Assembly (NCBI RefSeq): GCF_002102155.1 | Contig: NZ_LQOU01000005.1 | Location: 1-64,000, forward strand | DNA: 64,000 nt | Source: Mycobacterium europaeum | GTDB lineage: Bacteria > Actinomycetota > Actinomycetes > Mycobacteriales > Mycobacteriaceae | Reading direction: 5' to 3' | Shown: positions 33,170-43,094 of the stretch, piece after piece | How the letters are laid out: each line of letters opens with the position of its first letter | How positions within the stretch are numbered: the stretch's first letter is position 1 | The notes under the pieces: model-generated | Seen by the model: the letters and a program-made list of their open reading frames with translations, nothing else | The model's database searches: none | What the model was told of the DNA's origin: nothing | Made by a program: the position numbers and the translations under genes

Positions 33170-33901
33170 TCAGTCATCCTCGCGGAAGAAGATTCCGTCC
33201 GCCTGCAACATTCGGCCATTGCGGGGATCGGTAAAACCCGGCAGTAGCCCCGCCAGCGTAAACCCCAGGGAATACACTACGTCCAGCGCCTCACGAATGA
33301 GCATGCCACCTTCATACAAAGGCATAAACGATAGTTCGAGCTGCATGCCCGCACAATGGTCGGCCACCGTTGATGCACCGCCCACGATCACCTGCTTCTC
33401 GAATCCTTGAACGTCAATCTTGAGGAAAGCAACATCAGCTGGTTGGAGAAATTCTGGCGCGACCGAATCGAGTCGGCGTATAGGCACTTCTTCAGTGCCG
33501 ATATAATTCGCCGGCGGAAACGCGTCCCGATGGCGCCTCAGCATCGGCAGCACAGAACTACTTGCGCCGGCGTTGCCTGCAACATTTATCGAGATAGTCC
33601 CATCCATGTCGCCTAAGGCGCACTGCCGACACTCCCAAAGCGGATCCTTCGACGCGTTGCGTTCTAGAAGCGAGAAGGGACCCGACAGAGGTTCAAAGGA
33701 GACGATACGACGCGTGTAAGCCGCCATGCGCAGGTCGCCCGCGTACTGGCCAGAGTTCGCGCCAACGTCCAGAACGACACTCACGCCACGCGATTCGAGT
33801 TGCTTGACGAATTGACGCTTTGAGCCCCGATCAGAATAGGGACGCAACACCTCGATGGTGGTGTTACGCGCGATCAATCCACCTCTGCGGAAGAAAACCA
33901 C
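33170..33901 (-). CDS. FkbM-family SAM-dependent methyltransferase
   Basis: A 243-aa methyltransferase with the SAM motif VVLDVGANSGQYAG (~42), FEPLSGPF, and KIDVQGFEKQVI (~165), diagnostic of the FkbM family. In GPL clusters members of this family O-methylate sugar hydroxyls. Transcribed with the GDP-fucose genes (fcl ends 41 bp upstream), so methylation of a fucose residue is a reasonable guess. The GTG start has a weak ribosome-binding site and could be slightly different. Confidence 0.85.
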   Translation of the reverse strand: MVFFRRGGLIARNTTIEVLRPYSDRGSKRQFVKQLESRGVSVVLDVGANSGQYAGDLRMAAYTRRIVSFEPLSGPFSLLERNASKDPLWECRQCALGDMDGTISINVAGNAGASSSVLPMLRRHRDAFPPANYIGTEEVPIRRLDSVAPEFLQPADVAFLKIDVQGFEKQVIVGGASTVADHCAGMQLELSFMPLYEGGMLIREALDVVYSLGFTLAGLLPGFTDPRNGRMLQADGIFFREDD

Positions 33902-33942
33902 CGCGCCACACTAACATGCGTGCGCACGCTCAAGAGATACGT

Positions 33943-34905
33943 TCATTGCCTCGCCGCGCCGACGTTAGCACGATACCAGGCCACGGTAGCCTCGATGCCG
34001 TCCTGCAGTGGAATGCTCGGTTGCCATCCGGCCTCCCGTAATACCGAAACATCCAGCAGCTTGCGTGGTGTACCGTCCGGCTTTGTTGCGTCCCAACGAG
34101 TTTCGCCGGTATAGCCGACTGCTGTGGCGACCATCTCGGCGATCTCTCTAATGGTGTGGTCGATGCCGCTCCCAACGTTGACGTGAGTGGAGCCGTCAAA
34201 GTGTTCCAGAAGGTACAGACATGCACTAGCCAAATCATCGACATGCAGCAGCTCGCGCCGTGGAGTGCCGGTCCCCCAGTTCGTCACCTCCGATGCACCG
34301 CCAGCTTTGGCCTCTTCGTACCTGCGGATGAGGGCGGGCAGCAAATGCGACCCGGAGCGGGAAAAGTTGTCCCCCGGTCCGTATAAGTTAGTGGGCATCG
34401 CCGAGATCCACGCCAGGCCATACTGACGTCTGACCGCTTGGACCTGGAGAATGCCCGCAATCTTGGCGATCGCGTATGCGTCGTTCGTGGGCTCAAGCGG
34501 GCCGGTAAGCAGAGCGCTTTCCTTGATGGGCTGCGCGGCGAATTTTGGGTATATGCATGACGATCCAAGAAACAGTAGCCGAGGCACCCGCGCGGCCACG
34601 GCCGCATCGAGCAGATTGACCTGGATCTGAAGGTTCTCCGACAAGAAATCGACCGGGTTCGTGCTATTAGCCATGATGCCGCCAACGCGCGCTGCGGCAT
34701 CTATGATGACCTGGGGTCTTGACTGCAGAACGAAGTCGAACGTCGCGGCCCGATCGGTCAGGTCGAGTTCGCGGTGCGACCGCACCACTAGGTTGGTGAA
34801 CCCCGCGGCCTGAAACCTCCGCAGGAGAGCCGACCCCGCTAGTCCGCGATGCCCGGCGATATATACGGGAGAGTCGCGGTCGAGGCAGCCGACTAACGTG
34901 CCCAT
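33943..34905 (-). CDS. fcl: GDP-L-fucose synthase (GDP-4-keto-6-deoxy-D-mannose epimerase/reductase)
   Basis: A 320-aa short-chain reductase: NADP-binding AGHRGLAGSALLRR, FLGSSCIYPK, catalytic YAIAK, and NLYGPGDNF. Converts GDP-4-keto-6-deoxymannose to GDP-L-fucose. Start taken at ATG 34905 (MGTLVGC), 8 bp after the gmd stop; a longer frame would run deep into gmd. It sits directly after gmd in one operon, as do gmdA-epiA (Rv1511-Rv1512) in M. tuberculosis. Fucose is a known component of several MAC serovar oligosaccharides. Confidence 0.93.
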   Translation of the reverse strand: MGTLVGCLDRDSPVYIAGHRGLAGSALLRRFQAAGFTNLVVRSHRELDLTDRAATFDFVLQSRPQVIIDAAARVGGIMANSTNPVDFLSENLQIQVNLLDAAVAARVPRLLFLGSSCIYPKFAAQPIKESALLTGPLEPTNDAYAIAKIAGILQVQAVRRQYGLAWISAMPTNLYGPGDNFSRSGSHLLPALIRRYEEAKAGGASEVTNWGTGTPRRELLHVDDLASACLYLLEHFDGSTHVNVGSGIDHTIREIAEMVATAVGYTGETRWDATKPDGTPRKLLDVSVLREAGWQPSIPLQDGIEATVAWYRANVGAARQ

Positions 34906-34913
34906 TCCCGTTC

Positions 34914-35936
34914 TCAGGCCCAGCCGGGGAGCGTTGGCTTGTCGATCCACGGCTTGCCGTCGCACTCCAATGCAGCGATGTCCGCGTCGACCATGATTCG
35001 CGCCAGTTCGCCGGTGTGAACAGACGCTTTCCATCCGAGCGACTCGGCTGCCTTGGTCGCGTCACCTATCAGTGAATCGACCTCCGTGGGCCGCAGATAG
35101 CGCTCGTCAAATTTCACATGCTTTTGCCAGTCGAGCCCGGCATGGTCGAATGCGGTCTGTGCGAACTCCTGCACGGTGTAACCACGCCCTGTGGCCAGCA
35201 CGAAGTCGTCCGGCTCCGCGGCCTGCAGCATGCGCCACATACCGTCGACATACTCGGGCGCATATCCCCAGTCGCGGACAGCATCAAGGTTGCCCATGTA
35301 GACCTCTGACTGCAGGCCAGCTTTGATCCGCGCAACTGCGCGCGTGATTTTTCGCGTCACGAAAGTCTGGCCCCTGCGCGGTGATTCGTGATTGAACAAG
35401 ATGCCGTTAACCGCGAACAAGCCGTATGCTTCCCGATAGTTACGCGTCGCCCAGTATGAGTAGACCTTTGCCGCACCGTATGGTGAGCGAGGGTAGAACG
35501 GTGTGTCCTCATGCTGAGGCGGTGGAGAGGCGCCAAACATCTCCGACGAGGACGCCTGGTAAAAACGGCAATCAACACGGGAGAGGCGGACCGCCTCTAA
35601 GAGTCGGATCGATCCCATGCCGGTGGTGTCGCCGGTATGCACGGGTTCGTCGAAGCTGACACGCACATGGGATTGCGCCGCAAGGTTATACACCTCGTCG
35701 GGGTCGATATTGCTTAGCAGCGTCACCAAGCGGGTGCCGTCGGTGAGGTCCCCGTAATGCAGGAACAGTCTTGCGCTCGGATTGTGCGGATCGACGTACA
35801 GATGATCGATGCGCGACGTGTTGAAGGTGGAAGCTCGCCGAATCAGCCCATGGACTTCGTAGCCTTTGTTGAGCAGCAATTCGGCGAGATACGAGCCGTC
35901 CTGCCCGGTGATTCCCGTGATGAGCGCTCGCTTCAC
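34914..35936 (-). CDS. gmd: GDP-mannose 4,6-dehydratase
   Basis: A 340-aa SDR enzyme with [19 protein letters not shown], the catalytic ASSSEMFG segment, and YGAAK, plus [11 protein letters not shown] and [13 protein letters not shown] typical of GMD. It makes GDP-4-keto-6-deoxy-D-mannose for fcl. Start taken at the GTG (VKRALITG) behind AGGTAGGGATC; an upstream in-frame start adds 30 residues with no family match. First gene of the gmd-fcl-fkbM operon, divergent from ugd. Confidence 0.94.
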   Translation of the reverse strand: MKRALITGITGQDGSYLAELLLNKGYEVHGLIRRASTFNTSRIDHLYVDPHNPSARLFLHYGDLTDGTRLVTLLSNIDPDEVYNLAAQSHVRVSFDEPVHTGDTTGMGSIRLLEAVRLSRVDCRFYQASSSEMFGASPPPQHEDTPFYPRSPYGAAKVYSYWATRNYREAYGLFAVNGILFNHESPRRGQTFVTRKITRAVARIKAGLQSEVYMGNLDAVRDWGYAPEYVDGMWRMLQAAEPDDFVLATGRGYTVQEFAQTAFDHAGLDWQKHVKFDERYLRPTEVDSLIGDATKAAESLGWKASVHTGELARIMVDADIAALECDGKPWIDKPTLPGWA

Positions 35937-36246
35937 TGGATCCCTACCTGTGTCGGTGCATGCCCGCCGCCGCGTGTCGGAGAGGATCCAATCATCGCGG
36001 CAGTCCCACTCCCCGTTGTACAACAACTAGACGGCGTCGTTGTCGTTTCATAGTAGATGTCGTGGAGCGCGGACGTTGCGCGATGGAGTCATCTGGGCAT
36101 CCTGATGATGAACCACCAGGGATGAGTCCATTTGGGCCGACGCTGAGCGCACGTTCGTGTGATCGTTTACGGAGCTAGACAAGAGTTCGCCTACCTTATC
36201 TCGCTGAGAGCATAGGCAGCGGCCAACGTGAAGCGAAGGGGCCATC
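35937..36246. promoter_or_regulatory. Divergent spacer between gmd and ugd
   Basis: About 310 bp holding both operon starts; no gene seen. The right end carries GAAGGGG, the ribosome-binding site of ugd. No clear operator or promoter hexamers could be defined by eye. Confidence 0.4.
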
Positions 36247-37566
36247 TTGAAGATTTCAGTAATCGGATGCGGCTACGTCGGCCTGGTCACAGGCGCCTGC
36301 CTGGCGGACAGCGGCAACGACGTCGTCTGCGTGGATATCGACCGGGCCAAGGTGGACCTACTACTCGCCGGAGGTGTCCCAATCTATGAGCCTGGCTTGG
36401 CCGAGTTGATAGAACGAAACCGGGAGAACGGGTGCATTGACTTCACGACCGACCGGCGGCGTGCAATAGAGCATGGCGACGTGGTCTTCATCGCCGTCGC
36501 GACGCCCATGAGCAACAGCGGCGAGGCAGACCTCTCGTTCGTCTACTCCGCCGCCGACGATATCGGGTCCCATATGGATCGATACAAGGTCGTCGTTGAC
36601 AAATCAACCGTGCCCGTCGGAACTGCCGATGAGGTTCGGGCAATCATCCGCAGAAAGGCCAGGCATGACTTCGACGTCGTGTCCAATCCCGAATTCCTCA
36701 AGGAGGGCACGGCGATCAACGACTTCGTAAAGCCCGACCGCGTAGTGATCGGTGGCGACTCGAAGCGCGCTTTGGATATCATGCGAGAGCTGTACGAGCC
36801 GTTCCTGCGAACTTTCCATCCTCTGATCGCGATGGACGTCAGGAGCGCGGAGATGGCAAAGTATGCGGCCAATTGCTTCCTCGCGACTAAGATCTCGTTC
36901 ATCAACGAGATCTCCAACCTGTGCGAGCGGGCCGGCGCCGATATCTCGGCGGTGCGAGAGGCGATCGGCGCGGACACCCGTATCGGCTATGACTTCCTGT
37001 TTCCAGGCGTAGGTTATGGCGGCTCCTGCCTGCCCAAAGACGTTCAGGCTCTAATACATACGGCTGGCATCCTGGGGTCAGATATGCGCCTTTTACGCGC
37101 GGTCGAGGATGTGAACAGCGGACAGAAAGCCGCCCTGGTATCTAAGATAGTCGCCCATTTCGCCGGCGGGCCAGCCGCGCGAAACAACCTGGGCGGGTTG
37201 CACTTCGGGCTCTGGGGTCTCAGCTTCAAGCCCCAGACCGACGACATGCGCGAAGCGCCGTCCTTAGTCATCATAAGGAAGCTGATCGAGCTAGGCGCGA
37301 AGGTGCGGGCATTCGATCCGGAAGCAACCGAGCAGGCGAGAAAAGCGCTCGGCAATTCAGTCGAATACGCGTCGAACATGTACGAGGCAGTCGACGGCGC
37401 GGACGCGCTGCTCCTCGTCACGGAGTGGAAGCAGTTCCACCGGCCGTCTTGGCAGCGCCTCAAGTCCCTCATGCGCGGCTACGTCGTGTTCGACGGCCGA
37501 AACATCTATGATCCTAAGCGACTTCGGGCCGAGGGATTCGATTACTACGGCATGGGCCGAAACTGA
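36247..37566 (+). CDS. ugd: UDP-glucose 6-dehydrogenase
   Basis: A 439-aa enzyme with the Rossmann motif VIGCGYVGLVTGACLA at the N-terminus, NPEFLKEGTAI, and the active-site stretch GYGGSCLPKD with the catalytic Cys at residue 261. It oxidises UDP-glucose twice to UDP-glucuronate. TTG start preceded by AAGGGG at 6-nt spacing. The next gene, 18 bp downstream, is a UDP-glucuronate decarboxylase homologue, so the product is probably passed on to UDP-xylose. Confidence 0.93.
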   Translation: MKISVIGCGYVGLVTGACLADSGNDVVCVDIDRAKVDLLLAGGVPIYEPGLAELIERNRENGCIDFTTDRRRAIEHGDVVFIAVATPMSNSGEADLSFVYSAADDIGSHMDRYKVVVDKSTVPVGTADEVRAIIRRKARHDFDVVSNPEFLKEGTAINDFVKPDRVVIGGDSKRALDIMRELYEPFLRTFHPLIAMDVRSAEMAKYAANCFLATKISFINEISNLCERAGADISAVREAIGADTRIGYDFLFPGVGYGGSCLPKDVQALIHTAGILGSDMRLLRAVEDVNSGQKAALVSKIVAHFAGGPAARNNLGGLHFGLWGLSFKPQTDDMREAPSLVIIRKLIELGAKVRAFDPEATEQARKALGNSVEYASNMYEAVDGADALLLVTEWKQFHRPSWQRLKSLMRGYVVFDGRNIYDPKRLRAEGFDYYGMGRN

Positions 37567-37584
37567 CGATAGGAGAATCGCTAA

Positions 37585-38529
37585 GTGAGAGCCCTCGTGG
37601 CGGGCGCCGCCGGGTTCGTGGGATCCCATCTGTGCGATCGTCTCCGGCGCGACGGCATCGAGGTCCTCGGGATCGACAACTTTTATTGCGGCAGTCGCGA
37701 GAACATCCGCCACCTCGAGCGGGATCCCGGTTTCAGGTTCTTAGAACACGACATTACGCAGCCGGTCGGTGCAACGGTGGCAAGCCAGCTCGACGTGATC
37801 TTCAATATGGCTTGTCCGGCGTCGCCGCTGACCTATCAACGTGATCCACTGTTTACTCTTGACACTAACTACCTTGGGGTCAAGAACCTTCTAGAACTGG
37901 CACGCGCGCACGGGGCCACTATGCTCCAAGCCTCTACGAGCGAGGTCTACGGTGATCCCATGGTCCATCCCCAGGTCGAAAGTTACTGGGGCAACGTCAA
38001 TTGCTTCGGCACACGAAGTTGCTATGACGAAGGCAAACGAGTAGCGGAAACACTGATGCTCGAGTATGGACGCCGCTACAGCCTCCGAAACAAGATCGTC
38101 CGAATCTTCAATACATACGGCCCGAGGATGCAACCAGAAGACGGACGAATTGTGTCCACATTTATCGTCCAAGCATTGCGCGGAGAGCCAATCACCGTAT
38201 TCGGTGACGGCAGCCAGACCCGTTCCTTATGTTACGTCGACGACCTAGTTGACGGGCTCATGAAGATGGTCACGAGCGAACCCAGTTTCACTGGACCGGT
38301 CAACCTCGGTAATCCAACCGAACTCACAGTGCTAGAGGCCGCAACCATTATCAAGGACATGACCGGATCCCAGTCCCCGGTAGTCTTTCGGGCCCTACCC
38401 CCGGACGATCCCAGGAAGCGCAAACCAGACATCAGCCTCGCAGAGTCCGAGCTTGGCTGGTGTCCTCGGATCTCTTTCGGAGAGGGGGTAGCGCAAACTA
38501 TCGATTACTTCAGGGAGGCCATTGAATGA
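37585..38529 (+). CDS. uxs: UDP-glucuronate decarboxylase (UDP-xylose synthase) homologue
   Basis: A 314-aa SDR protein: GAAGFVGSHL, FNMACPASPLTYQ, ASTSEVYGDP, catalytic YDEGKR, and RIFNTYGPRM. The ACPASP and SCYDEGKR signatures are characteristic of UXS rather than generic epimerases. Converts UDP-glucuronate to UDP-xylose. GTG start after AGGAG. Operon with ugd, implying a complete two-step route to UDP-xylose. UDP-4-keto-pentose or another epimerase activity cannot be fully excluded. Confidence 0.88.
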   Translation: MRALVAGAAGFVGSHLCDRLRRDGIEVLGIDNFYCGSRENIRHLERDPGFRFLEHDITQPVGATVASQLDVIFNMACPASPLTYQRDPLFTLDTNYLGVKNLLELARAHGATMLQASTSEVYGDPMVHPQVESYWGNVNCFGTRSCYDEGKRVAETLMLEYGRRYSLRNKIVRIFNTYGPRMQPEDGRIVSTFIVQALRGEPITVFGDGSQTRSLCYVDDLVDGLMKMVTSEPSFTGPVNLGNPTELTVLEAATIIKDMTGSQSPVVFRALPPDDPRKRKPDISLAESELGWCPRISFGEGVAQTIDYFREAIE

Positions 38530-38807
38530 AGTCATGCCAGGATCATTCATCTTTGCAATACCTGCGGGAACGACCGCGTGATCGGCGTCGCGTTACCGGC
38601 CGTATGCCGGGCAGGACGGCAAGAGTTTGCTGTGTCGGGTCGCGGTGCGCTTACTCTGCACCCTATTCAGGTACTGAATCACGACAGCTTGCGGGCCATC
38701 AACTATTAACATGCGGTCAGCAATCGTCCATAAAGCAATGATCGACCGCAGCGCACGATTACCTTTTCTTGTCCCCTCACGCGGGCGTGACGTTAGGAGT
38801 ACTTACC
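38530..38807. other. Spacer after the ugd-uxs pair
   Basis: About 280 bp in which no gene, repeat or clear hairpin was found. It is low in GC compared with the NRPS region. Confidence 0.4.
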
Positions 38808-39704
38808 ATGGGTCTTGCCACTGCAGCCCGTCCCTACGTCATTCGCTCAATGCGGGCGTGTACGGCTAGTCGCCTGCCTTACACACTAAAGCAGCGATAC
38901 ATCACAGCGCTTAGTCAAACCCTAGCTGCCACGAACGAACCGACGGTGTCGGAGTACGGTACCCGCTTCCTACCCGGAACCAACCTAAACATGCTGCTGG
39001 AGTATCGTGGCGTTTACGAGCCGGTTCTATCAGAATTCATCCGACGTCAAATTCGGCCGGGGGATGTATGCGTCGACGCGGGCGCCAATGTCGGATACTT
39101 CTCCCTCCTGCTCGCCCAGCAGGTGGGACCGACGGGAAAGGTGATTGCCATAGAGGCCGGACCCCGCACGGTAGAGCGTTTGCGGGCCAACATTGCGTTG
39201 AACAACGCTAACGTCACTGTTGTTGAAGCAGCGATCACCTCACAAAAAGGCCAGATCACTTTCCACTTGCATCCCCAGCATGACGCGTGGAACCGGATCA
39301 CACCACCCGATGAGGATGATCCCGACAGCTTATACATGGGTCAAGAATGGATCCCCGTCACGATTAATGGTGATACGCTGCCTTCGATCGTCGGCGACGA
39401 TATAGACCGAGTGTCGTTTATTAAGCTCGACATCGAAGGCGCTGAGTCCACCGTCACTCCTGATATCACGACTTTCCCTCACCCCGACCTGGTTGTGGCC
39501 TTGGAAGCAAAGTCTCCGCATATCGCGGAAACCCTAAAACCATTCCAAGACGACAACTTCTACGTGTATGACCTGCACAACGACTACCGCTGGCTTTATG
39601 AGCGAACAGTTCCAGTCATCACCCAAACTACGTATAGCGACCTCGTTAGTCACAGTATGGTGGATGTTCTTGTGAGCCGCCGACCACTCGCGGTATCTGC
39701 ATGA
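38808..39704 (+). CDS. FkbM-family SAM-dependent methyltransferase
   Basis: A 298-aa FkbM-type enzyme with DVCVDAGANVGYFSLLLA (SAM motif, ~90-107), IAIEAGPRTVERL, and FIKLDIEGAE. Longer than the other FkbM homologue here and with an N-terminal extension of ~80 residues. Start taken at ATG after TAGGAG; a TTG 39 bases upstream in frame is less likely. Codon use is visibly more AT-rich than in the core GPL genes. Acceptor unknown; context with ugd-uxs suggests methylation of a uronic acid or pentose residue (inference). Confidence 0.85.
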   Translation: MGLATAARPYVIRSMRACTASRLPYTLKQRYITALSQTLAATNEPTVSEYGTRFLPGTNLNMLLEYRGVYEPVLSEFIRRQIRPGDVCVDAGANVGYFSLLLAQQVGPTGKVIAIEAGPRTVERLRANIALNNANVTVVEAAITSQKGQITFHLHPQHDAWNRITPPDEDDPDSLYMGQEWIPVTINGDTLPSIVGDDIDRVSFIKLDIEGAESTVTPDITTFPHPDLVVALEAKSPHIAETLKPFQDDNFYVYDLHNDYRWLYERTVPVITQTTYSDLVSHSMVDVLVSRRPLAVSA

Positions 39705-40087
39705 GGTTTGAATGCTGATCCTTCGTCGTGATGCGCATTCTTCATTCCGGAGGGTGCGGCGCCAAACTGTGCAGATCAGACTACAAGAGAGATTCAATAT
39801 TAATGTATTGGGCAGCGCTTGCCGATCTGCCTTCGCCCAGCGCGATCGGGCTCGGTTACGGGTGCGCAGCTGCCAGATCGCGTCGTAGAAGACGCATTCC
39901 CGAATTGGATGCGGACGACTCGCGGTTGACTCTGGCCCTAAATCGGGTCCTGCCCCAGCTACTGGGTCTGAGTCGGCGATCCCCTGTCGTCGCTTGTATG
40001 AGCCCACACTCGTTCTTTGACGAGCCCGTCCGCAAAGAGTCATGCAGAATGCCCAACTCTCCCCTGCGTCATGGAAAGGATGCGACT
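39705..40087. other. Spacer before the first hlpA-like gene
   Basis: About 380 bp of moderate GC. The frame of the downstream gene is open through much of it, but the translation (basic, repetitive Arg) has no family features and the true start fits the GTG at 40088. Nothing else recognised. Confidence 0.4.
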
Positions 40088-41038
40088 GTGACAGCCACTC
40101 TCCCAGTCATTTTCATCATCTTCAACCGGCCGGAGACCACCAGGCAGGTCTTCGAGACGATCAGAGTAGCTAAGCCAAGCAAGCTGCTTGTAGTCGCAGA
40201 CGGGCCTCGGCCCAACCGGGGCGGAGAGGCTGAGAGGTGCTCAGCGGCGCGCGCAATTATCGACGAAGTCGACTGGGACTGCGAAGTGCACCGGAATTTT
40301 TCGGAGACCAACCTGGGCTGCCGACTCCGCGTCTCCTCAGGTATAGAGTGGGCCTTCGACCTCGTCGATAAGGCGATAATCCTTGAAGACGACTGCGTGG
40401 CCTCGCCCTCGTTCTTCACATACTGCGCCGACCTCCTCATTCGCTACGAGAACGACGAGCGCGTCATGATGGTCTCCGGGAACAACTTTCTGTTCGGACA
40501 CATGCGCCCGGGCGCCAGCTACTACTTCTCGAGATATCCACACGTGTGGGGCTGGGCCACATGGAGGCGAGCCTGGGCAAAATACGACCTCAGCATGACC
40601 CACTGGCCCGAGATCAGGGAGAGAAAGCTCTTCGACCAGTACTTTCCGAACGCGAGCGAGCGGTACCACTGGGAGTCACTCTTCCAATACGTTTATGAGG
40701 GCAATATTGATACTTGGGACTACCAATGGGTCTACAGCATTTGGGCGAATTCCGGGCTGAGCATCGCCCCTGCCCGGAACCTCGTTCGAAACATCGGATT
40801 CGGATCTGCTGCAACGCACACCACGGGTGACACGGTCTATTCGTCCCTCAGCGCCGAGTACCTACACCTGCCCCTCACCCACCCGGTAACAGTCTTGGCG
40901 AGCTCCGACAAAGACGAGCTCGAAGCGAAACTCCGGGTTTCTCAGTCAAAGGCCCTGCCGTACCCCTTGAACAGATACGTTGCGTCCGTAAGCACGATCC
41001 TAACCAGGAGGCTTCCGGGACTTGGCCGGGCTCACTAG
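40088..41038 (+). CDS. hlpA: HlpA-like GT-A fold protein, copy 1
   Basis: A 316-aa protein beginning MTATLPVIFIIFNRPETTRQ, with LLVVADGPR, the acidic ILEDDC motif (~residue 100), MMVSGNNF, and SRYPHVWGWATWRRAW. It belongs to the family annotated in MAC GPL clusters as hemolytic-protein-like HlpA; the fold and EDD motif suggest a glycosyltransferase, but no reaction is established here. Start set at GTG by alignment with the second copy at 45192-46175, where the same VT(A/T)T start follows a strong ribosome-binding site. Confidence 0.8.
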   Translation: MTATLPVIFIIFNRPETTRQVFETIRVAKPSKLLVVADGPRPNRGGEAERCSAARAIIDEVDWDCEVHRNFSETNLGCRLRVSSGIEWAFDLVDKAIILEDDCVASPSFFTYCADLLIRYENDERVMMVSGNNFLFGHMRPGASYYFSRYPHVWGWATWRRAWAKYDLSMTHWPEIRERKLFDQYFPNASERYHWESLFQYVYEGNIDTWDYQWVYSIWANSGLSIAPARNLVRNIGFGSAATHTTGDTVYSSLSAEYLHLPLTHPVTVLASSDKDELEAKLRVSQSKALPYPLNRYVASVSTILTRRLPGLGRAH

Positions 41039-41262
41039 GCGGCTAAGTTGCGGAGGGACGCGACAAGTCGCAGACAACCTTTCTTCGCTCACTCGCTTGA
41101 CTGCTTGGTACTTTAACGACGACGCCTGTCCTGATAGCAAACACCCGAAGGCAGGACCTCCACCGCGCGCTGGCACTCCTGTGGGCCCACTTGCTCATCG
41201 ACATATACCTGCCGTACGTTCTGATTGTCCTCGCTCGCGGCTAGCTGACAGCCAGGAGATGC
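41039..41262. other. Spacer between hlpA copy 1 and the zinc-motif methyltransferase
   Basis: About 220 bp without recognisable coding or repeat features; it ends in the AGGAG of the next gene. Confidence 0.35.
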
Positions 41263-42072
41263 TTGAGGGGGTTCGATTCGGTGCCGTGCCGCATATGCAG
41301 TTCCACCACCAGCCTTGCGTTTACCCATAAGGTGCTAGGCAAATACGATTGCAGCTACTACTTCTGCAACAACTGCGGTGTACTTCAGACGGAACATCCT
41401 TACTGGTTAGACGAAGCCTACGAAAGCCCCGTCGCAGCGGCGGACACCGGCATGCTCTGGCGCAACCTCTACCTCGCACGGGTGACGTCGGTCGTACTCT
41501 TCTTTTTGTTCGATCGGCGAGGCCGCTTTCTCGATGCGGCCGGCGGCTACGGCATCTTCACCCGCCTGATGCGCGACAACGGCTTCGACTACTACTGGGC
41601 CGACAAATACTCCCCCAACCTGGCCGCACGGGGCTTCGAGGCCGATGTCGGCCCAGGCGGGCCGTACACGGCGGTCACTGCCTTCGAAGTCATGGAGCAC
41701 CTCCCCGACCCAGTGGCATTCGTGGCTGAGCTACTCGAGAGCACCGGTACCGACACGATGATCTTCACCACCGAGCTCTTCGCCGGCGAACCCCCAGCTC
41801 CCGACGCGTGGTGGTACTACGCCTTCCCCACCGGGCAACACATCACCTTCTATCAGAGATCGACCCTGGAGCTCATCGGAAAGCGCTTCGGCATGAACTT
41901 CTACAGCTCCGGCATGCTCCACATCTGGACGCGAGCGAAGCTCAATCCGCTGGCCCTGCGTCTGCTCACTTCGCCAGCGATCGTCAGCCTGTTTAACGGG
42001 CTGCCACGGCGCACACTCGGATCCCGCACGTTTGCCGACCATGAGAGCCTGATCCAAGCCCATGGCGGGTAG
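41263..42072 (+). CDS. SAM-dependent methyltransferase with N-terminal cysteine (zinc-type) motif
   Basis: A 269-aa protein. The first 50 residues carry two Cys pairs (CRIC and CNNC) arranged like the zinc-binding head of sugar methyltransferases. A degenerate SAM domain follows (FLDAAGGYGIFTRLM, AFEVMEHLPDPV). Shorter than the ~400-aa sugar C-methyltransferases of the NovU/TylCIII type because their C-terminal half is absent. TTG start behind AGGAG; a GTG six codons later is an alternative. It lies 56 bp upstream of a second GDP-mannose dehydratase homologue, so it may act on that GDP-sugar or its product. Confidence 0.75.
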   Translation: MRGFDSVPCRICSSTTSLAFTHKVLGKYDCSYYFCNNCGVLQTEHPYWLDEAYESPVAAADTGMLWRNLYLARVTSVVLFFLFDRRGRFLDAAGGYGIFTRLMRDNGFDYYWADKYSPNLAARGFEADVGPGGPYTAVTAFEVMEHLPDPVAFVAELLESTGTDTMIFTTELFAGEPPAPDAWWYYAFPTGQHITFYQRSTLELIGKRFGMNFYSSGMLHIWTRAKLNPLALRLLTSPAIVSLFNGLPRRTLGSRTFADHESLIQAHGG

Positions 42073-42128
42073 GTAGTGCGTCCCCCTCCGCCGCACTGCC
42101 CGACCGATTCGTGACGGAAGGACGCGGC

Positions 42129-43094
42129 ATGAAAGCGCTCATCTGCGGCATTTCGGGTCAAGATGGCGCCTATCTGGCGCGACTGTTGCTCGACAAGGGT
42201 TATGAGGTGTTCGGCACGTCACGCGACGCGCAGATCGGTGGGTTCGGGAATCTGGTGCGGCTGGGAATCCGTGACCGAGTGCACCTGGAATCAATGGCGG
42301 GCAAGGACTTTCGCAGTGTGCTGAACGTGTTGCGTGCAACTGAGCCCGACGAAGTCTATAACTTGGCCGGACAGAGCTCGGTCGGGCTGTCGTTTGAGCA
42401 GCCGGTTGAAACGCTTGAGAGCATCGCTGTGGGTACCATCAATTTGCTTGAAGCGATTCGGTTTCTCGACAAGCCGATTCGCTTCTACAGCGCCGGCTCA
42501 AGTGAATGCTTTGGGGACACCGAAGGTCACGCAGCAACTGAGCAGACACCGTTTCGGCCCCGCAGTCCGTACGCGGTGGCGAAGAGTACTGCGCATTGGC
42601 TGGTCGCAAACTACCGGGCGGCATATGGCCTGCACGCCAGCACTGGCATATTGTTCAATCATGAGTCCCCTTTGCGCCCTGAGCGTTTCGTCACGAAGAA
42701 GATCGTCGCGGCGGCGATCCGCATTGCCAGGGGCGAACGCTCGCGTCTGATGCTGGGCAACATCGACATCAAACGAGACTGGGGATGGGCTCCTGAATAT
42801 GTCGATGCGATGTGGCGGATGCTGCAGCAGCCTAAGGGGTCCGACTTTGTGATTGCCACGGGCGAGAGCCACACTCTGGAGGAGTTCGCGGACGCGGCGT
42901 TCGGACACGTGGGCCTCAACTGGCGCGAGCATACGGATCTTTCCGAGGCACTGAGGCGCCCGTCGGACCTTGCCGAAGGGCGAGGCGACGCGTCCAAGGC
43001 ATCCGAAGTCCTCGGCTGGTCGGCAACATACCGGATGAGGGACGTGGTCAAGGCGATGGTAGAGGCCGAGTTGGTTGGGGCTGAGCGCCTGTGA
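42129..43094 (+). CDS. Second GDP-mannose 4,6-dehydratase-like SDR enzyme
   Basis: A 321-aa SDR protein with ICGISGQDGAYLARLLL, GRSS-type AGQSSVGLSFEQPVE, YSAGSSECFG, YAVAK, and DWGWAPEYVDAMW. It resembles GMD but is clearly diverged from the gmd at 34914-35936, and shows no adjacent reductase. Start at ATG (MKALICG); a GTG 18 bases upstream is possible. Its stop overlaps the next GT4 gene (GTGA), tying its sugar product to that transferase. May make GDP-4-keto-6-deoxymannose for a sugar other than fucose (e.g. GDP-rhamnose) or be a redundant copy. Confidence 0.85.
   Translation: MKALICGISGQDGAYLARLLLDKGYEVFGTSRDAQIGGFGNLVRLGIRDRVHLESMAGKDFRSVLNVLRATEPDEVYNLAGQSSVGLSFEQPVETLESIAVGTINLLEAIRFLDKPIRFYSAGSSECFGDTEGHAATEQTPFRPRSPYAVAKSTAHWLVANYRAAYGLHASTGILFNHESPLRPERFVTKKIVAAAIRIARGERSRLMLGNIDIKRDWGWAPEYVDAMWRMLQQPKGSDFVIATGESHTLEEFADAAFGHVGLNWREHTDLSEALRRPSDLAEGRGDASKASEVLGWSATYRMRDVVKAMVEAELVGAERL

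Noticed and set aside
39728..40087. N-terminal extension of hlpA copy 1
   Set aside because: No similarity to copy 2 before the GTG at 40088, and the extension is Arg-rich and featureless.
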